From contig JAEVHH010000003.1 of the NCBI GenBank assembly GCA_017607445.1, positions 1,054,001 through 1,118,000 of the forward strand: a stretch of 64,000 nt of DNA, read 5' to 3'. The position numbers and the translations under genes are program-made. Under the pieces are notes generated by a model. That model was not told where the DNA came from. It worked only from the letters and a program-made list of their open reading frames with translations, and searched no databases. This DNA is from Histoplasma ohiense. Lineage: Eukaryota; Ascomycota; Eurotiomycetes; Onygenales; Ajellomycetaceae. Of this stretch, positions 22,900-36,059 are shown one piece after another; the first letter of the stretch is position 1, and each line of letters opens with the position of its first letter.

Positions 22900-25800
22900 G
22901 ATGTTGAGAGCAGCAATGTCCTTCAAGATGAATGTGGATTCCCAGATCAGATGATCATATTCTACTCATTTAATGAGGTATTCACAGTGGTGGTGGTTGA
23001 TTCTATTGTCAAGAATTGCTTTGATTTCCCACTTGAGTTTATTATCTTCTTCTACAATGATGAGTGGCTGTCAATTGAAGGTTCTCTGGAAGAGGAATGG
23101 ATCCTCAGCCATGGATCAGAACAGGTTCATATGAAAGATATTGTGGATATCAGATGAAGTGTCAAGTTGATAATTGTGTGTGCCTAGCACTTCCTTCACC
23201 ATATACTTAGTGTGATGGTAATCTAGTGTATGTAAGAGACAATTCATTCTTATATTCTTGAGATCTAGTCAGACTTTGTCTTCTACACAGTATTGAGTTG
23301 TAGAACTTCTTCTGATATTTATTTGATTCTTATAATTTTGCTGAGCACTGATTATTGAAGCTTCTGCTTATTTGTGAACTTTCTTCAGCTTGCTCATGAT
23401 ATTCTCTGCTGTTTGTATGAGGCTGTGAATGTATGTGGTTTCTCAGAGAGTTTCAGAGAAGTCCAGAATCTCTAAGTTGTATTTATATAGAAGAAAAAAT
23501 GAGCTTACATCTGTTGTAGTGAAATCTCAATCATTAATCACAATCTCAGTATATAGCAGCAGATTGCTTCAGTTGTCTTGCACATAATTGCAGAACTTAC
23601 AGAAGATGTTTTTTATCATTTGTATCATTCTCTCAGTAGCTTCATCAGTCTCTGAATGATACACTGTTGATAACTTTTATTTGATTTTTAATAATTGACA
23701 TATGCAGGCTCAGAGTGTGCTGATGAATTGACTGTCTCTATCTGACACAATAAATGAAGGCAGACTGTGTATACAATAGAATGAGCTTCTGACAAAGACA
23801 TCTGCAACTATTTTGATATTCATCTTGTCACAGAACTGTAGTATTACACTCTTGCTGAGTCAGTCAACAATGACTAGAATGTTCATAGAACCTCTGCTTT
23901 CAGATAAGAAAACTGCAAAATCAATAGCTATATTACATCAAATTCAGTCAGAGATAGATAGAGGCTTCAGCATTTCTTTTCAGCATTCATATCATGTTAT
24001 CACTGAGTTGCAGTGATCACAGTTGTGTATGAACTGACATATGTCTTTTGACATATCTGATCAGTAGAATTCTTGAACAACAATGTTGTATATGATTTTG
24101 TGTTCTGAGTGTCTGATCATTGATGAGTTATGAATTTCTTGTATGATCTGTGTTTGTAGAGATTCTGAATCAGAGATTCATCATCTATCTTGAAAGCATA
24201 AGCAGTTGTCATTGTTGATCAAACATGCTGAGATATTCATTCTTGAGTATACATCTACAGAGAATTGAGATGCTTTGCTTCATACAGCTTCAGCAGCTTG
24301 TTGTCAGAATTCATCTGTCTCTGTCACTAATCTTCATTGTTCTTCAAGTGAGAGTTCTTGAGCTTGGAACTGATTGATATGTACATGAGATTCATCTGAT
24401 TGTGTAGAACTTTCTATAATTGCAGAGTTAATTAATCAATGCTTTTGATGTTTCCATCTATCATTCAAGTCATCAGATGGTATATCTTGTTCTCAGTGAG
24501 ACAGAGCATCTGCAAGAATGTTCTCTACTTCAGATCAATAACAAATTGTGAATGAAAAATAGCTAAGAAACAATGATCAACATATATGTCTTTCAATGAG
24601 TTTACAAATGATTGTGAAGTACTCTAAGTTCTTATGATCAATAACAATCTCAAATCTCTCAATACTCATGAGTTCAGATTCTCATTCTTCAAGACATTAT
24701 ATGATCACTAGAAGCTTCTTGTTGTAGATCTCATAGTTGCATTCAACAGATGATATCTTTTTTGAGATGAAGACACAAAATTGTAGAACATCTTTGTTAT
24801 TATATTGCATCAGTGCTTCATCTACTACATAATCTGAGATGTCTGTTTCAAGAATCATATGCTTATCTGAATTAAATGATTGCAGTATCAGAGTGTTTGT
24901 GAATATACATTTCAGCTTTTTGAATACTGTGTCTGCTTTGTCAGTTCATTGAAATACAGTGTCTTTTCAGATCAGATCTGTTAGTGATTGTACAATATTG
25001 AAGAAGTTCTTGATAAATCTTCAGTAGAAGTTGACAAACTCTAGAAAGCTTCTAGTCTCTTTTACTGAGACTGATGTCTCTCAGTTGAGGATTGCTTCCA
25101 TCTTTTTAGAATTCATACATATGTCTTTTTCAGCTTCAATGATGAATTCTAGATAGATTGTAGACTTGATTTTAAAGTTGCATTTGTCAATGTTCACTTG
25201 TAGTTCAGCTTTTCATAGGCAGTCAAGAACTTGTTGTACATGCTTACAGTACTCAGTGAGCAATTCATCAGTGAAGATCAAGATATCATTCATGTACACT
25301 GAGATGATCTCATTGAGCAGATCTTGTAGAGCTCAGTTAATGTATTTCTGAAACATACTCAGAGCATTCACTAATTCAAAGAGAGTCACTGTTCATTTGT
25401 ATAATCTGTAATGTGTACAAAAGACAGTTAGTCATTCATCACCTTCATTAATCCTTATCTTGTAGAAGATTACAGAGATGTCAAGTTTCATAAATCATTT
25501 TGTTTTTTCTATCTGTTCAAGTGTTTCATTGATGAGTGGAAGAGGATATCAGTTCTTCTGTGTAATCTTGTTGAGTTCTCAATAGTCAATGCAGAATTGT
25601 AAGTCATTTTCTGATTTCTTTGCAAACAGTACAGATGCTGCAGTGGATGAGTTGCTAATATGAATAAAGTCTTTGTCTAGTAATTCATTGAGTGTTTTTT
25701 ATAGAACAAGAAGCTTATTGTGTGATATGCTGTAGAGAGAACTTCAGAGCAATTGTGAGTTCTTACTGTCTTTCTTGATGAGCTCAATTATATGATCTAT

Positions 25801-27500
25801 GTCAGATTCTCAGTGAGAGGAAAGCTTTTCAGCTTCTTTCTCATCAAACACATCTGCAAAGTCTTTGTACAATTTGAGTAGTTTCTTGTGCAGTTTCTTG
25901 AAATCTTTAGATTCTAACTTTTCTAACACTTTCTTGATATTCATCATGCTAGCAGTGAACACTTGAATGTTCTTCTTCTCATACACTTGATGGGTTAGTA
26001 GTTTGTACACTTTTGTTGATATTTGGGTGAGATCAGCAGTTCTATCAACATCCTTCTCATAAACACAGTCATCTTCTGAGAAAATAAGACAGCAGTTGCA
26101 TGCATTCAACAAGGTTTCAAATTCTGTGAGTCATGATAGACTGAGCATTAGATTGTACTCAAGATCTTGTATTTTATATACATATACATTCTTTTTCTCA
26201 TATTCTTCTACATCAACATTAAATCTTATCATGTTGTAGGAGGTGGATTCTCTGAGGCTGTCAAATTCACTGAGTTTACACAGTTTGAGAAAGAGAATAC
26301 ACTGAAGCTTATGCTTCTCAATCAGCTGGATGTCTATAAGAGTGTAGTGAAGAAAACCACTGTCTATCATTGCTCATACATTGACTAAACTATTTACAAT
26401 GACAGAAATCATAATTGTGTTCACTTGTATTTTCTGCTCAAATCTTCAGCTAGCTTTTTGCTTCTTGAGCTCTTGTCCATATTTTAGAGTGAGAGCTCAT
26501 CTTTTCCCTGTTCTTGCCTATCCACAGATGACACAGCATTCACATGCATGGGGGGTTTATTTGAAGTGATTGCATTCAGACATTGATTTGTGAAGTGCTC
26601 TGATTTGTTGCAGTGTATGCAGACTTCTCTGATGATTTGATCAGCAGCATTCTTCTCTGAGACATTGAGGATTCTCAGATGACTTGCATTCACATGTGGA
26701 ACTCAGTTCATTGATTCTGATTCAGAGGTGGAGAGTGCTGCAGAGTGGTTTGAGATATATATATTTGTTCAGCAGAATCCTCTGTGATTTTGAAGTGTAT
26801 GAAACTGAGACAGATTGTTGTTCAATAGACAAAGATCAGCACAGAATTCACTGTATATTGAGAGCTTTGAACACTCTACACTTCAGTTATACAACTGAAA
26901 GTTCAAGTTCTTGAATAATATATTGATCTTGACAGCATCATCTCAGTCTTGCTCATCTGCTTCTAGAAGTTTGTGATTGAATTCAGAAAGATAAGTTGTC
27001 AACACAACATTCATCTGATAAGTTTGATTAAGTCAGTCTAACACTTTGACTTGAAGTGTAGAATTGAGAAAGAGGGAGTTGAGTTGTTGAAAGACTAGCT
27101 CTGACATACACTGATGATTCTGGCAATGATTCATTCAGAGTTGAAATTTTGCTAACACATCACCATTCAATCTGCTATGGATATACCACACTTGATTGAA
27201 TAGCAAGCCTATTGCTTGTCCATCAATGTTCAATTTGATATTCACTTTTGACTTTCATGTGAGGTAGAGTGCTAGATCTCTCTTGTATTTGTCAAGAATT
27301 GAAAGCTTCTCTCTTGAGAGCTTTTTGTGAGGTGTGGATGTAGAAGGAACAGTGAACACAGAAGTGCTCATCTCAGTAAGTTATTGTTGCAATTCAGTCA
27401 TCTGTAGCATCTGCTGCTGAAGAATGCTTTATAGATCTAAGTTATTGTCTGCCACATTCAGATACAGTGGGTGTTTGTAGAATTGCTTATAGTTCATTTC
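22900..27500 (-). pseudogene. Gag-Pol relic of Gypsy A copy 1
   Basis: Order on the minus strand is gag, protease, reverse transcriptase, RNase H, integrase, chromodomain, the Ty3/Gypsy order. Gag has a zinc knuckle, CIHCNKSEHFTNQC (about 26,581-26,622, CX2CX4HX4C). The protease starts AMIDSGFLHYTLID near 26,330-26,370. The reverse transcriptase box near 25,280-25,300 reads YMNDIL, so the first catalytic Asp of Y-x-D-D is Asn. Integrase and a C-terminal chromodomain follow toward 22,900, matching copy 2. Many TGA codons interrupt the frame, so no product is expected. Confidence 0.88.
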
Positions 27501-27872
27501 AATATCTAAGAACATATAATAAAAAAAAAAGAAAAGAAATACTTGTAGACACTCAGTTCTCTCACAGACACTATTTGCAGTGTTGCAGTGCTAAGCTTGA
27601 TCAAGCTTCTTTGTGAACACTATTCACAGTGTTATGATTTGTAGACACTTGAGCCTTGTAGAACACAGTTGATTGTGTTTCAAACACTTAGACATGACAG
27701 TCTATATAACTAATAATAAGAGCACTCAGACTCACAAAGAATCTCTTGTAACAACTAGACACTCAGATCTGTAAACAACACACTCAGATGTAAGAACTGA
27801 TAATGATGCATTTGAGTGTAAGAACTAATAACAAAACACTCAGATCTTAAACACAGAAGAATCAATTTGTAA
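27501..27872 (-). repeat. Leader of Gypsy A copy 1 with repeated ACACTCAG motif
   Basis: Between the 5' LTR and gag, strings of the form ACACTCAGA(T/C) and CACTTGAG recur about every 30-60 bp. In copy 2 the same leader is less mutated and reads CCCGAGTG in the corresponding repeats. No primer-binding site could be assigned with confidence. Confidence 0.6.
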
Positions 27873-28407
27873 TGTAACAAGCATACTTCAATTAATGATT
27901 TGATACTATTCTAATTACAGATTACAAATTGATTAAGAAAAGAAAGAGAAAAGAAATCAGAAGAAAAGGTCATACAAAGAGGATTCTTATAGAGAAAAGT
28001 TCAGAGTGAAAGAATATCAGAAGCCACTCCACAGTGAAGTGTGGAGCAGAAGAACATTAAGAAATACACATAAGAATCATTAGAAACTACACAAGTGCAG
28101 AGTGTGAAGATGAGGAAGTCATTGAGAGCTACACAGAAGAATCATTAGAGACTACACAAGCACAGAACACAGAGCAGAAGAACATTAGAAACTACACAGA
28201 AGAATCATTAGAGACTACACAAGCACAGAGCATGAAGTGAAAGAATGTTAAGAGCTACACAGAAGAATCATTAGAAACTACACAAGTGTGAAGCACAGAG
28301 TGAAAGAACATTGAGGGTTACATGAGGTCACAGCAATCAGAAACAAGCAGGTGCAGAAGGGGAGTTGATTGTGTAAGTTAATTACTAACAGATGCTAACC
28401 CATCACA
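27873..28407 (-). repeat. 5' LTR of Gypsy A copy 1
   Basis: 535 bp, the same length as the 3' LTR and differing from it by transitions. The outer end reads CTAACCCATCACA and abuts the second GTGTG target duplication. Confidence 0.93.
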
Positions 28408-28412
28408 GTGTG

Positions 28413-29870
28413 AACTTCTGAGCCTATCAAATTAGTCAATGAATGAGAAGACAAATTCACTATATTAAAGAAGAAATGAATAACTCTATACTGATATTTT
28501 TGATTCTTTTCTTTCTTTCTTTCTCTTCTTCTTTTCTTCTTCTGAAATCAAAAATAATCAATATGATGCTCTCTTTCTCTGCAACATTAATGTGGATGCA
28601 TCAACTCTGCTTTCTCATCAGTGAAAATGATATTCTTGCTGCTGCTGCAGCTATTCTGCAAGAACAACTCCACTCTGACAGAGTTCATCACCCTCTGTAT
28701 ATCTATTCAGCATGAAAAGTATAATGAGAATGGAATGAAATACTAACATCAGTAATTAATTCTCTTCTCTGTGTTCATGTCTGTGTTCATTCTCATCTCT
28801 TCATTCTTATTCTCATCTGTGAGAATGAGAGTGAGAAAGTGTCTGAGACTCTCTCTTCTTCTTTGAAGAATGAAGAGAATGAGCTGAACTTGTTTATGTA
28901 GATGTGAAAAACTTCCTCTAAATAAATGCAATATTGTAAGACAATAAGAAGCTAATGTTGTTGTTGTATAGTAGTTTTTGCTCTCAGTCTTCATTTTCTT
29001 TCTTCAGCTTCTTCTCTCCTCTGTTCTTTGCAGAGAAAGAAGTTCCATTGAAATCAATTAAATAAGCAATATGAATTTGAATGAGATATATGATAGAAAA
29101 AGAATCAATCACTGATATGTTATATTAGCTTTTTCTCTCTGTCTCTGATGTCAATAACACTCTCTCTTCTGCCCTCTCAGCTGTTCTCTGTGTTGAGCTC
29201 TCACTCTTCTCCCTCATCATCAGCAATTCTCTCTCTGTCAACAACATTATATAATGCTCTTCTCTCTCTCAACATTTCATCTGTCAGCTGTGTCTGTTGG
29301 AAGCAGACACAGCTGACAAGTCAGTCAAGATGAAGTTGGAATTGATTGATGAGTAAAAGCTCATCAATCTATCAGCCTCAGAAATCAGAGAAATGATGAT
29401 CAGTCTTTCATAAAAAGTTTCAGTGCTTCTCTTCTCAGAAGTAGAGAGTATGAAGTTATATTGATTGAATAATGAAGACAGAGCTGAGTGAGCAGCTGCT
29501 GGAGAAGAACAGATATACTGTCTGTCAAGAAAACAGTAAGAAATGTTGAATGTACTTTAAGAAGAAGAGAGTTCAGATAGTCAAGTCTGAGAATTCTTGT
29601 TCTCACTGTCAGATTGCTGCACACAAAGACAGATGTAGCATCTTCAAACACAAGCTCAAAAACTCTCATATATCTTCACTGTCACAGTCATATCAATTAC
29701 TGCTGAAAAGATCATCTTCTTCTTCATCAGAAAGCAGTGTTCTGACTGTTTAGATTTCTGTTTTGTTTGTACTGCTCTGCTTCATGAAGAAAGTTTCAAG
29801 TAGAACTCTAATAAATAAGTAATCTGTATAGATGAATGTGTTAGAGGTTCTATACAGACATTCTTTGCAA
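28413..29870 (+). pseudogene. Cys-rich gene relic at the outer end of the left arm
   Basis: On the plus strand, convergent with the DUF6589-like relic, one frame at about 29,524-29,660 reads YTVCQENSKKC, then KKRVQIVKSENSCSHCQ, then KDRCSIFKHK. The cysteines are spaced like a small zinc-binding cluster. The mirror copy in the right arm keeps most of them (SCSHC and KDRCSIFKYK). Upstream (28,440-29,500) the frame is broken; ISENDILAAAAAILQEQL near 28,620-28,670 may belong to it. No family name can be given. The open 89-codon frame on the opposite strand (29400-29669) is probably only its antisense shadow. Confidence 0.45.
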
Positions 29871-30089
29871 ATATCAGTTGTAAATGTAAATTAGTTGATG
29901 TTGAGAAATGCTATCTTCAAAAAAAAATTTGTCAGATGTTAGTCATGTTGATTTTGAATCTTGATATTTGATTGACTCACAAGTTGATAGAACAATGCAG
30001 AAGTTCAAATTACTAATATATTGATCAGCAAAAAATTAACATACAGTTAACTAACTAAACTTAGTTATATCAAATAAAGCTGTAAAACT

Positions 30090-30359
30090 GTGAGGTGTAG
30101 TGACAGTGTGAAGAGTAACAGTAGAAGATAGTTTATAGCGTAGTGGAGATAATAGTAATATATTGTAAAGCAATATAGTATAGTAGCGTAACGTAGTGTA
30201 GTGTAGCTAATCGCTAAGGAAGAAAAGAAAGAGAAAGAAGATGTGCGAAATACATACATCAATATATATATACATATAGAAATAGCGGTAGCGAGAGTAT
30301 AATGGAAAGAGGTAAGAATAAGCGAAGATAATAAGGAAATAATAAACGAGTGCATTACA
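30090..30359. mobile_element. 270-bp unmutated insertion inside the left arm
   Basis: Absent from the matching place in the right arm. It is flanked by AAAACT on both sides (30084-30089 and 30360-30365), a target duplication. Unlike everything around it, it holds about ten CpGs (for example AGCGTAG, GCGTAACG, AATCGC, GCGGTAGCGAG). It has no clear terminal inverted repeats, no coding frame of note and some simple TAG/TATA runs. A short non-autonomous element that arrived after the mutation process is the simplest reading; the class is unknown. Confidence 0.7.
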
Positions 30360-31724
30360 AAAACTATGTAACAATTCATTTATCTATTTTAATTATTTTC
30401 CTTCAAAATTGATTCTGATATATCTAATGAATTATTTATAGTAGATAAAGATAGTGTATTTTCAATGAAGATAGATTCTTGCTCTCTATTATCATTGAAT
30501 TTCTTGGAATAAGTCTCAATTTCAGCATTGATGATTATATTATCAAAATTCAAATTCATTGATACAGATTGTTGCTGAATTCATGCTTGATTAAAGTGCT
30601 CAATCTTCTTCTTCAAATTCTCCACTCCAATTGTAAGTATATCCAAGAAGTCAAATATACATTTTTTTGACAGTAAAAGCAAATCTTGAGATAAGATGTA
30701 ATCATTCTTCAACAGACTTCTAGTCATAGAGAAAATCTCTAGCTTAGTGACAGCACTTGTATGTTCTTCAGTAAGTGGACATTCAAAGATAGACTCTAAG
30801 ATCTGCCATAGCTGATGAACTCATGTGTTGAACAGACAGACTCAATCAAATATAAAATAGATATTCTTTATTGAATTTTTGTAACATTTTATCTTCAGCT
30901 TGTAACTACTATTAAAATGCTTCATGTCTAAATCAATTGCTTTGAAGAAGTCAGATTTTCCAGGTCAGTTGACAAGATCTGAGGTCATAATCATTCAACA
31001 CAGAGAGAGGGATTTGACAGATTGAAGTATTCAGTAGTAATGTTTGTTTGTTTGTTTGTTTGTATTGATTTAATGTCTTGGAGAAAACATGGGCAGCATC
31101 TGTGTTTCAGAAGCCTTCTGAAGAGCATGAAGATATGCTACACTGAAGAGATTTCTATGTACACAGAGAGAAAGAAAACAGAATTCAGATGACAACTCTT
31201 GAGAAGACTCAGCTCATTGAAAAGAATTTTACTGAGCTGTATATCTACTTCTAATCTGATGTATGATTATTCATGATGAAGCTATAGTGTGGTTTCTGAG
31301 AGAAACTGCTGCTGCTGTGTCTGAAAGGCTTTACAGTGAATGAAGAGAGATAACTTTCTCAGTTGATCTGAGAACTGTTCATACTTCTAACAGTAGAGAA
31401 AAAACAGATGAAATAGACAAAAGAAAAGAGAAAAAATGAGTATTCTGAAAAGAAAAATAAAGAAAAGAGTGAAGAAAAGACTGTGTCTTCTGTAACATCT
31501 TGCAGTTATGTGACCCAGCACAAATCTGAGAGAAGAGAGAGAAGAGAGCACTGAAGAAGATTGTGAGAGAAAAGAAGTGAAGAGAGACAGAAAGAGTAGT
31601 AAGAAGAGAGAAGAAGAATGTATGTCTGCAGTCAGAAGTATATCAACTGAGTCAGTATACAGACTGTACTGATTATACCACAGCTAGTTGAAACAGATGA
31701 ACTCATTATGCTGATTTAATCATT

Positions 31725-31945
31725 TACATCAGTTGAATTGATTGAACTGATTGAATCAATTGTATCAATTGTATCATTTGTACTGATTGAACTGATTGTA
31801 CTGATTGAACTGGTTGAATTGATTGTACTGTTTGTATTGATTGAACTGATTGAGCTGATTGTACTGATTGAACTGATTGTACTGTTTATATCAATTGCAT
31901 TGATTGAATCTATTGTACTGATTGAATCAGTTGTACTGAATGTTG
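31725..31945. repeat. 9-bp satellite in the LINE 3' region (copy 1)
   Basis: About 24 units of ATTGAACTG, ATTGTACTG and TTTGTACTG. Because the unit is a multiple of three, several frames stay open and give artefactual repetitive peptides (VLIELIVLIEL). Copy 2 is at 59,825-60,048. Confidence 0.85.
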
Positions 31946-31999
31946 TGCTATCTGTACTATCTGTATAGACTTGGAACTGCTGTGAGGAGCTGTCAGATG

Positions 32000-34900
32000 A
32001 TGTGTGCTCAAATGACTGTGTTATCTTATGCAGTACTGTATGTAGAACTGTATATGATCAAGCAGTTTTACAAAGTTTGTAGAGATCAGAGACTCTAGAT
32101 AGACAACAGCTGTTGTCTGATTGTATGACTGTGCTGCTGATCTTTTGAATCAGTGAGAGAAGTGTCTCTGTAAGTGTTGACAGAGTATCAAATATTCTGA
32201 GCTTTTATTGTGTTCACAGATATAGATGAGTCTCACATCTGCATGCTGAAAGCATTTGTGGTATCAGAAGAAGTCTTCATAAGAGAAGTAAAGTACAAGT
32301 CAGTGATGAAGAGCATACTGTAACATGCTGAGCTCTGAAGAGATTTTTATTTGATATTTCACAGTCAGTCTGCTGAATCTTCAGCTCTGATATCAGTCAG
32401 AGAGCTTTTCACAGACTCTGTTTCATTACTCTTACTCTGTCTCTTGACTGAGCTGCTTGATCACTGTGTGGATCTCACTGACTGTGAATATGGTTTCAAG
32501 TTTATAGACTGAGACTGTAGTAGATGAGACTGTCTGCTTAGTTAGATGATCTGCTTTCTCATTGCTCTCTATTCTCATATGCTCAGAGACTCATTTCAGA
32601 CTCATATTATATTGTCTGAGGAGCTTGTGACAGTGACTGTAGACTCAGTTTGAGAAGACTACTGCACTGCTCTGTATATCTCAGATGACTGAGATGTTGT
32701 CAAGACAGAGTCAGATCTGAAAGCTGATGCTGTCATCTATGACACAGAGTAGAAGCTTCATCACACACTCTAACACACAGCAGACATCAACTGTCTCAGT
32801 GTTGAAGATATGTAATATAGAGCTCAGTGCAGCTGAGAAGCTGATCAGCTCTCTGTTTCTCTGATAGATTATAAAGTTATAGCTCATCTATCTGCTGTTG
32901 TCAAGAATCTGTTCTGATTCATCTGAGAAAATATATAGATCTGTTGAAGATTGATTTTCTCATCATTTCTTGAATATTTGAGCAGTATTCTTTTTGTCTA
33001 CATTCTCTGTGGAATCTGTCTCACATCTCTCTGAGTAGTGTGAAATGACAAGTGTGAATTTATTGACTGCAGACAGCAGCACTCTCAATCTCTGAATCTT
33101 GATCTTCAGATGCTGCTGAGTTTCAGCTTCTCTTTCATATATAATCATTGAGAGAGCTATTTATGAAGTCAGTGAATATCTCTCATTCATCATCTGAAAC
33201 TTTGTTGTGAAATGCATTTTGATCTTCTTCAGAGCTATCATTGCTGATGAAAGCTCAGCATTCTGATATAGAGTTGTGATGAGTATTGTATGAAAAACTG
33301 AAAGGACTTTTCTGACTGCTATAATAAGCATTTTCTTGACTGTTCTCATATGCTATTTCAGATGAAAGCTGATCTTCTCATTTCTGCTCATGTGTCTTGC
33401 TGACTGCATGCAACTGCTGTACCAGGCCTCTGTGCTATAGAGCAGTGAGAGAATCATACAGATAGTGATCATCTTTCACAGAACATCTATTGAGAGTTTA
33501 TTTCTGATCTTCTCTAGATTTTGAATGTGCTGAGTCACAGTTCTTGTCTTCTTTGTCTGAGCAGAGACATATGATCTTCAGATGAATCTTCTGTCAAAGT
33601 GTATACTCAGTCAGTAAAGTACTGACTTCTGTTCAGCTGAGACAGTGACAAAGTGTATGATCAGATTCTCTGACACAATCACTGATGATGCTTCATTATA
33701 TTGCTTTCTTGTGAGATGAATCATCTCAAGTTTCTCTGATGTAAAGATCATCTTGTTTGTCTTCTTTCATCTCAGAATACTCTGTATATCATGGCTGAGA
33801 AGAATAGTATTGCTGTTAAATGAGTGTATAGTCTGTCAAGTATTCAGATCATCTGTATAGCCAAAATACAATTTCAGATTCTGTCACAGCAGCTCTGTCA
33901 GATATAGAAGAAACAGTATTGATGACAGAGAAGATCTCTGTGATGTGTCACATTGTATCTGATGTGCTGCTGTGATGATTCTCTTCAGCTGAATCTGAGC
34001 TCTGTGTTCAGTGAGAAAGCTGTCAATGAGTTGTAGCAGCTTGCACAGTCATCTCTGTTGTGTCATTCACTGAAGCAGTCATCTGTGCAGCACAGCATCA
34101 AAGATACTCTATATATTCATTGTGATTATGAATATCTTCTTGTTTTGTGTGAAGACTGTCTTTATCTTATGAGTAAAAGCAGCTATCAAATTCATTGTTG
34201 ATTATCTGAACAGCACTTCTCCATGCTGTGAGCTGACTATATTATGAATGAGTGCTGTGTATGTCAGTTGTCTTGCAACAATGTGTTTCAGCTTTTTGAA
34301 GATTACTGAGAGAAGAGTAATGAGTCTTCAGAAGTGAACTGAGCTTCTATTTCTCTTATCTATTTTGAATATCATTGTCATCTCTATCAGCTTTCAGATT
34401 TGTGGGAAGTGGCAGAGCTGAAGACAGCAGTTGTATAGCTGCTGTACAAAGAGAAATATATACTGTCAGTATATCTTGAGCAGTCATACTGTGATTTCAT
34501 CTGTGTCTGAAGAGATACTCTGTACTTCAATGATATTGTGCTCTATCTTCTTCATTTCAATCTGAGGGTCTCAGAGCAGATTTCTCATGTCACTTCAGTG
34601 CTTATCATTCAATGAATTGTATTTCAGATTATTGACTGAGTTGTATTGCTTCAGAATGATTTGCTGAAGTGTTTTGACTTTGACAGCTGTCTCTTCTATA
34701 ATCTGATTCTCAATCATCAGAGAAAATGCTCTGAGGTTGAGTTTCAGTTTATATCATACTATCACTCAGTACAGATCTCTGCCATCTCTGATTTCATTGA
34801 TTATCTGTCTTCAGTATACATACTTGATCTTGCACACTGTGTTCTTGAATCAGTGCTTCACAGTCTCTGTCTGATGAGTGGTGAGCTCTCAATGCATTCT

Positions 34901-36050
34901 TTGACAGTCTACTGTTCATCAGAGAGCTGTAGTCTGTCTTTGTTGCACTGACTTACTGACTGTCTGAGCTGCAGTCAGAAGATTCTGAGTAAAGTATTGA
35001 ATCAGATTATCAAGCTGTGCTGCATTCTCAACTCTATCTGAGTAAGATATGTTCATTATGAGATCTCTGATAAAATCTGCAAAGAGCTTCAGCTGAGAGT
35101 CTATGATCTTGATCTGAGCTCTGCTCTGCTGTGTCTGAGATGTTGTCAGCAGTATAGTAATTATAGACTGATGATCTGAGCTGCAGTGTAAATCTTGATG
35201 CACTGAAGTGAAAGCAAAGATTATATTGAAGAAGATGAGATCAATCACATAATCTGCTGTATGAGTTGAAATATCTATCTCTTTCACAAAGTTCATTCTG
35301 TGTTCACTGACTCATTGAACAAGCTTCTCTCCTCAGTGCAGATTCACTGTCTCTGATTCAAAGACATCATATTATACATTGAAATCTTCATCTACTAGAC
35401 AGTGAGCTGATGAGCTCAAATTGATCAGATAGTCCATGACTGTGTCTGTCTCAGATTGTCTGTACACATTGAGAATGTGGCAGTCATTAACACTGATTCA
35501 CAGCAGATCTCTGTTTTGTATAGATTGATGTTGCTGTGTTTTTATCTTTGAATTTTTGTATATGTATGTCATGATCTGAGATCTCTTCTTCTCTTGCTGC
35601 TTCAGATTAGTGTCATCTCAGCAGTCAATGAATGCAAAGTACTCATATGCTGAATGATTAGAAGTTTTGATGTCAGAGTGTGTGTAAGACTTCTGTATAC
35701 AGATCACTTCACAGCTCTGCTTGAAAGCAAACTGTAGAGCTGCTGTGTGACAGAGAGCTGCTCTGACTGTATTTATTCAAAAGATCTGCAGAGAATGATT
35801 TTTCTGCTGATTGTTTCTGCAGTGTCAGCTGCATTGCTGATGTTGATGTTCTAGTATAAGAAGTTACTTAGTGAGCTGCTGTCAAAGTTCATCTGTGAAA
35901 TGAGATTGAAGAGTCTCAGATCTGTTGTCTGCATGCTGAGACTAGACTGCTTTTTGACTGCTTGACTATACTGTCACTCTGCTGTGTGAGCTGAGTGTTG
36001 TCTGATGTGAGTCATCTGTCAGATAATGTTCTCTTCACTGATGAAGCTCT
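32000..36050 (-). pseudogene. LINE ORF2 relic (endonuclease-RT-RNase H), copy 1
   Basis: The AP-type endonuclease is at about 35,000-35,900 on the minus strand: DEDFNV (family GDFN) near 35,370 and CSSDHQSI (family SDH) near 35,170. The reverse transcriptase active-site box near 33,845-33,866 reads GYTDDLN, for the family Y-A-D-D. An RNase H domain follows near 32,760-32,960. Numerous TGA stops interrupt all parts. Confidence 0.82.
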
Positions 36051-36059
36051 GAGTAGTCA

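Larger units (their letters stand above)
22330..28407 (-). mobile_element. Gypsy A copy 1: chromodomain Ty3/Gypsy LTR retrotransposon
   Basis: A complete but mutated LTR element of 6,078 bp. Its LTRs (22330-22864 and 27873-28407, both 535 bp) begin TG and end CA. It is flanked by the 5-bp target duplication GTGTG (22325-22329 and 28408-28412). The polypurine tract is visible as the reverse complement TTATCCCCTTCTATC next to the left (3') LTR. It lies between the minisatellite region and the left arm of the large inverted repeat. Copy 2 of the same family is at 42,374-56,308. Confidence 0.93.

Noticed and set aside
29400..29669. 89-codon minus-strand frame, also open in the right arm (58118-58387)
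   Set aside because: Conserved between the arms only because they are duplicates; the opposite strand has the Cys-rich pattern, so this is most likely its antisense.
31738..31968. Hydrophobic repetitive open frame (VLIELIVLIEL) and its mirror near 60 kb
   Set aside because: Produced by a 9-bp satellite, which keeps several frames open; composition differs in each frame, so it is not a protein gene.
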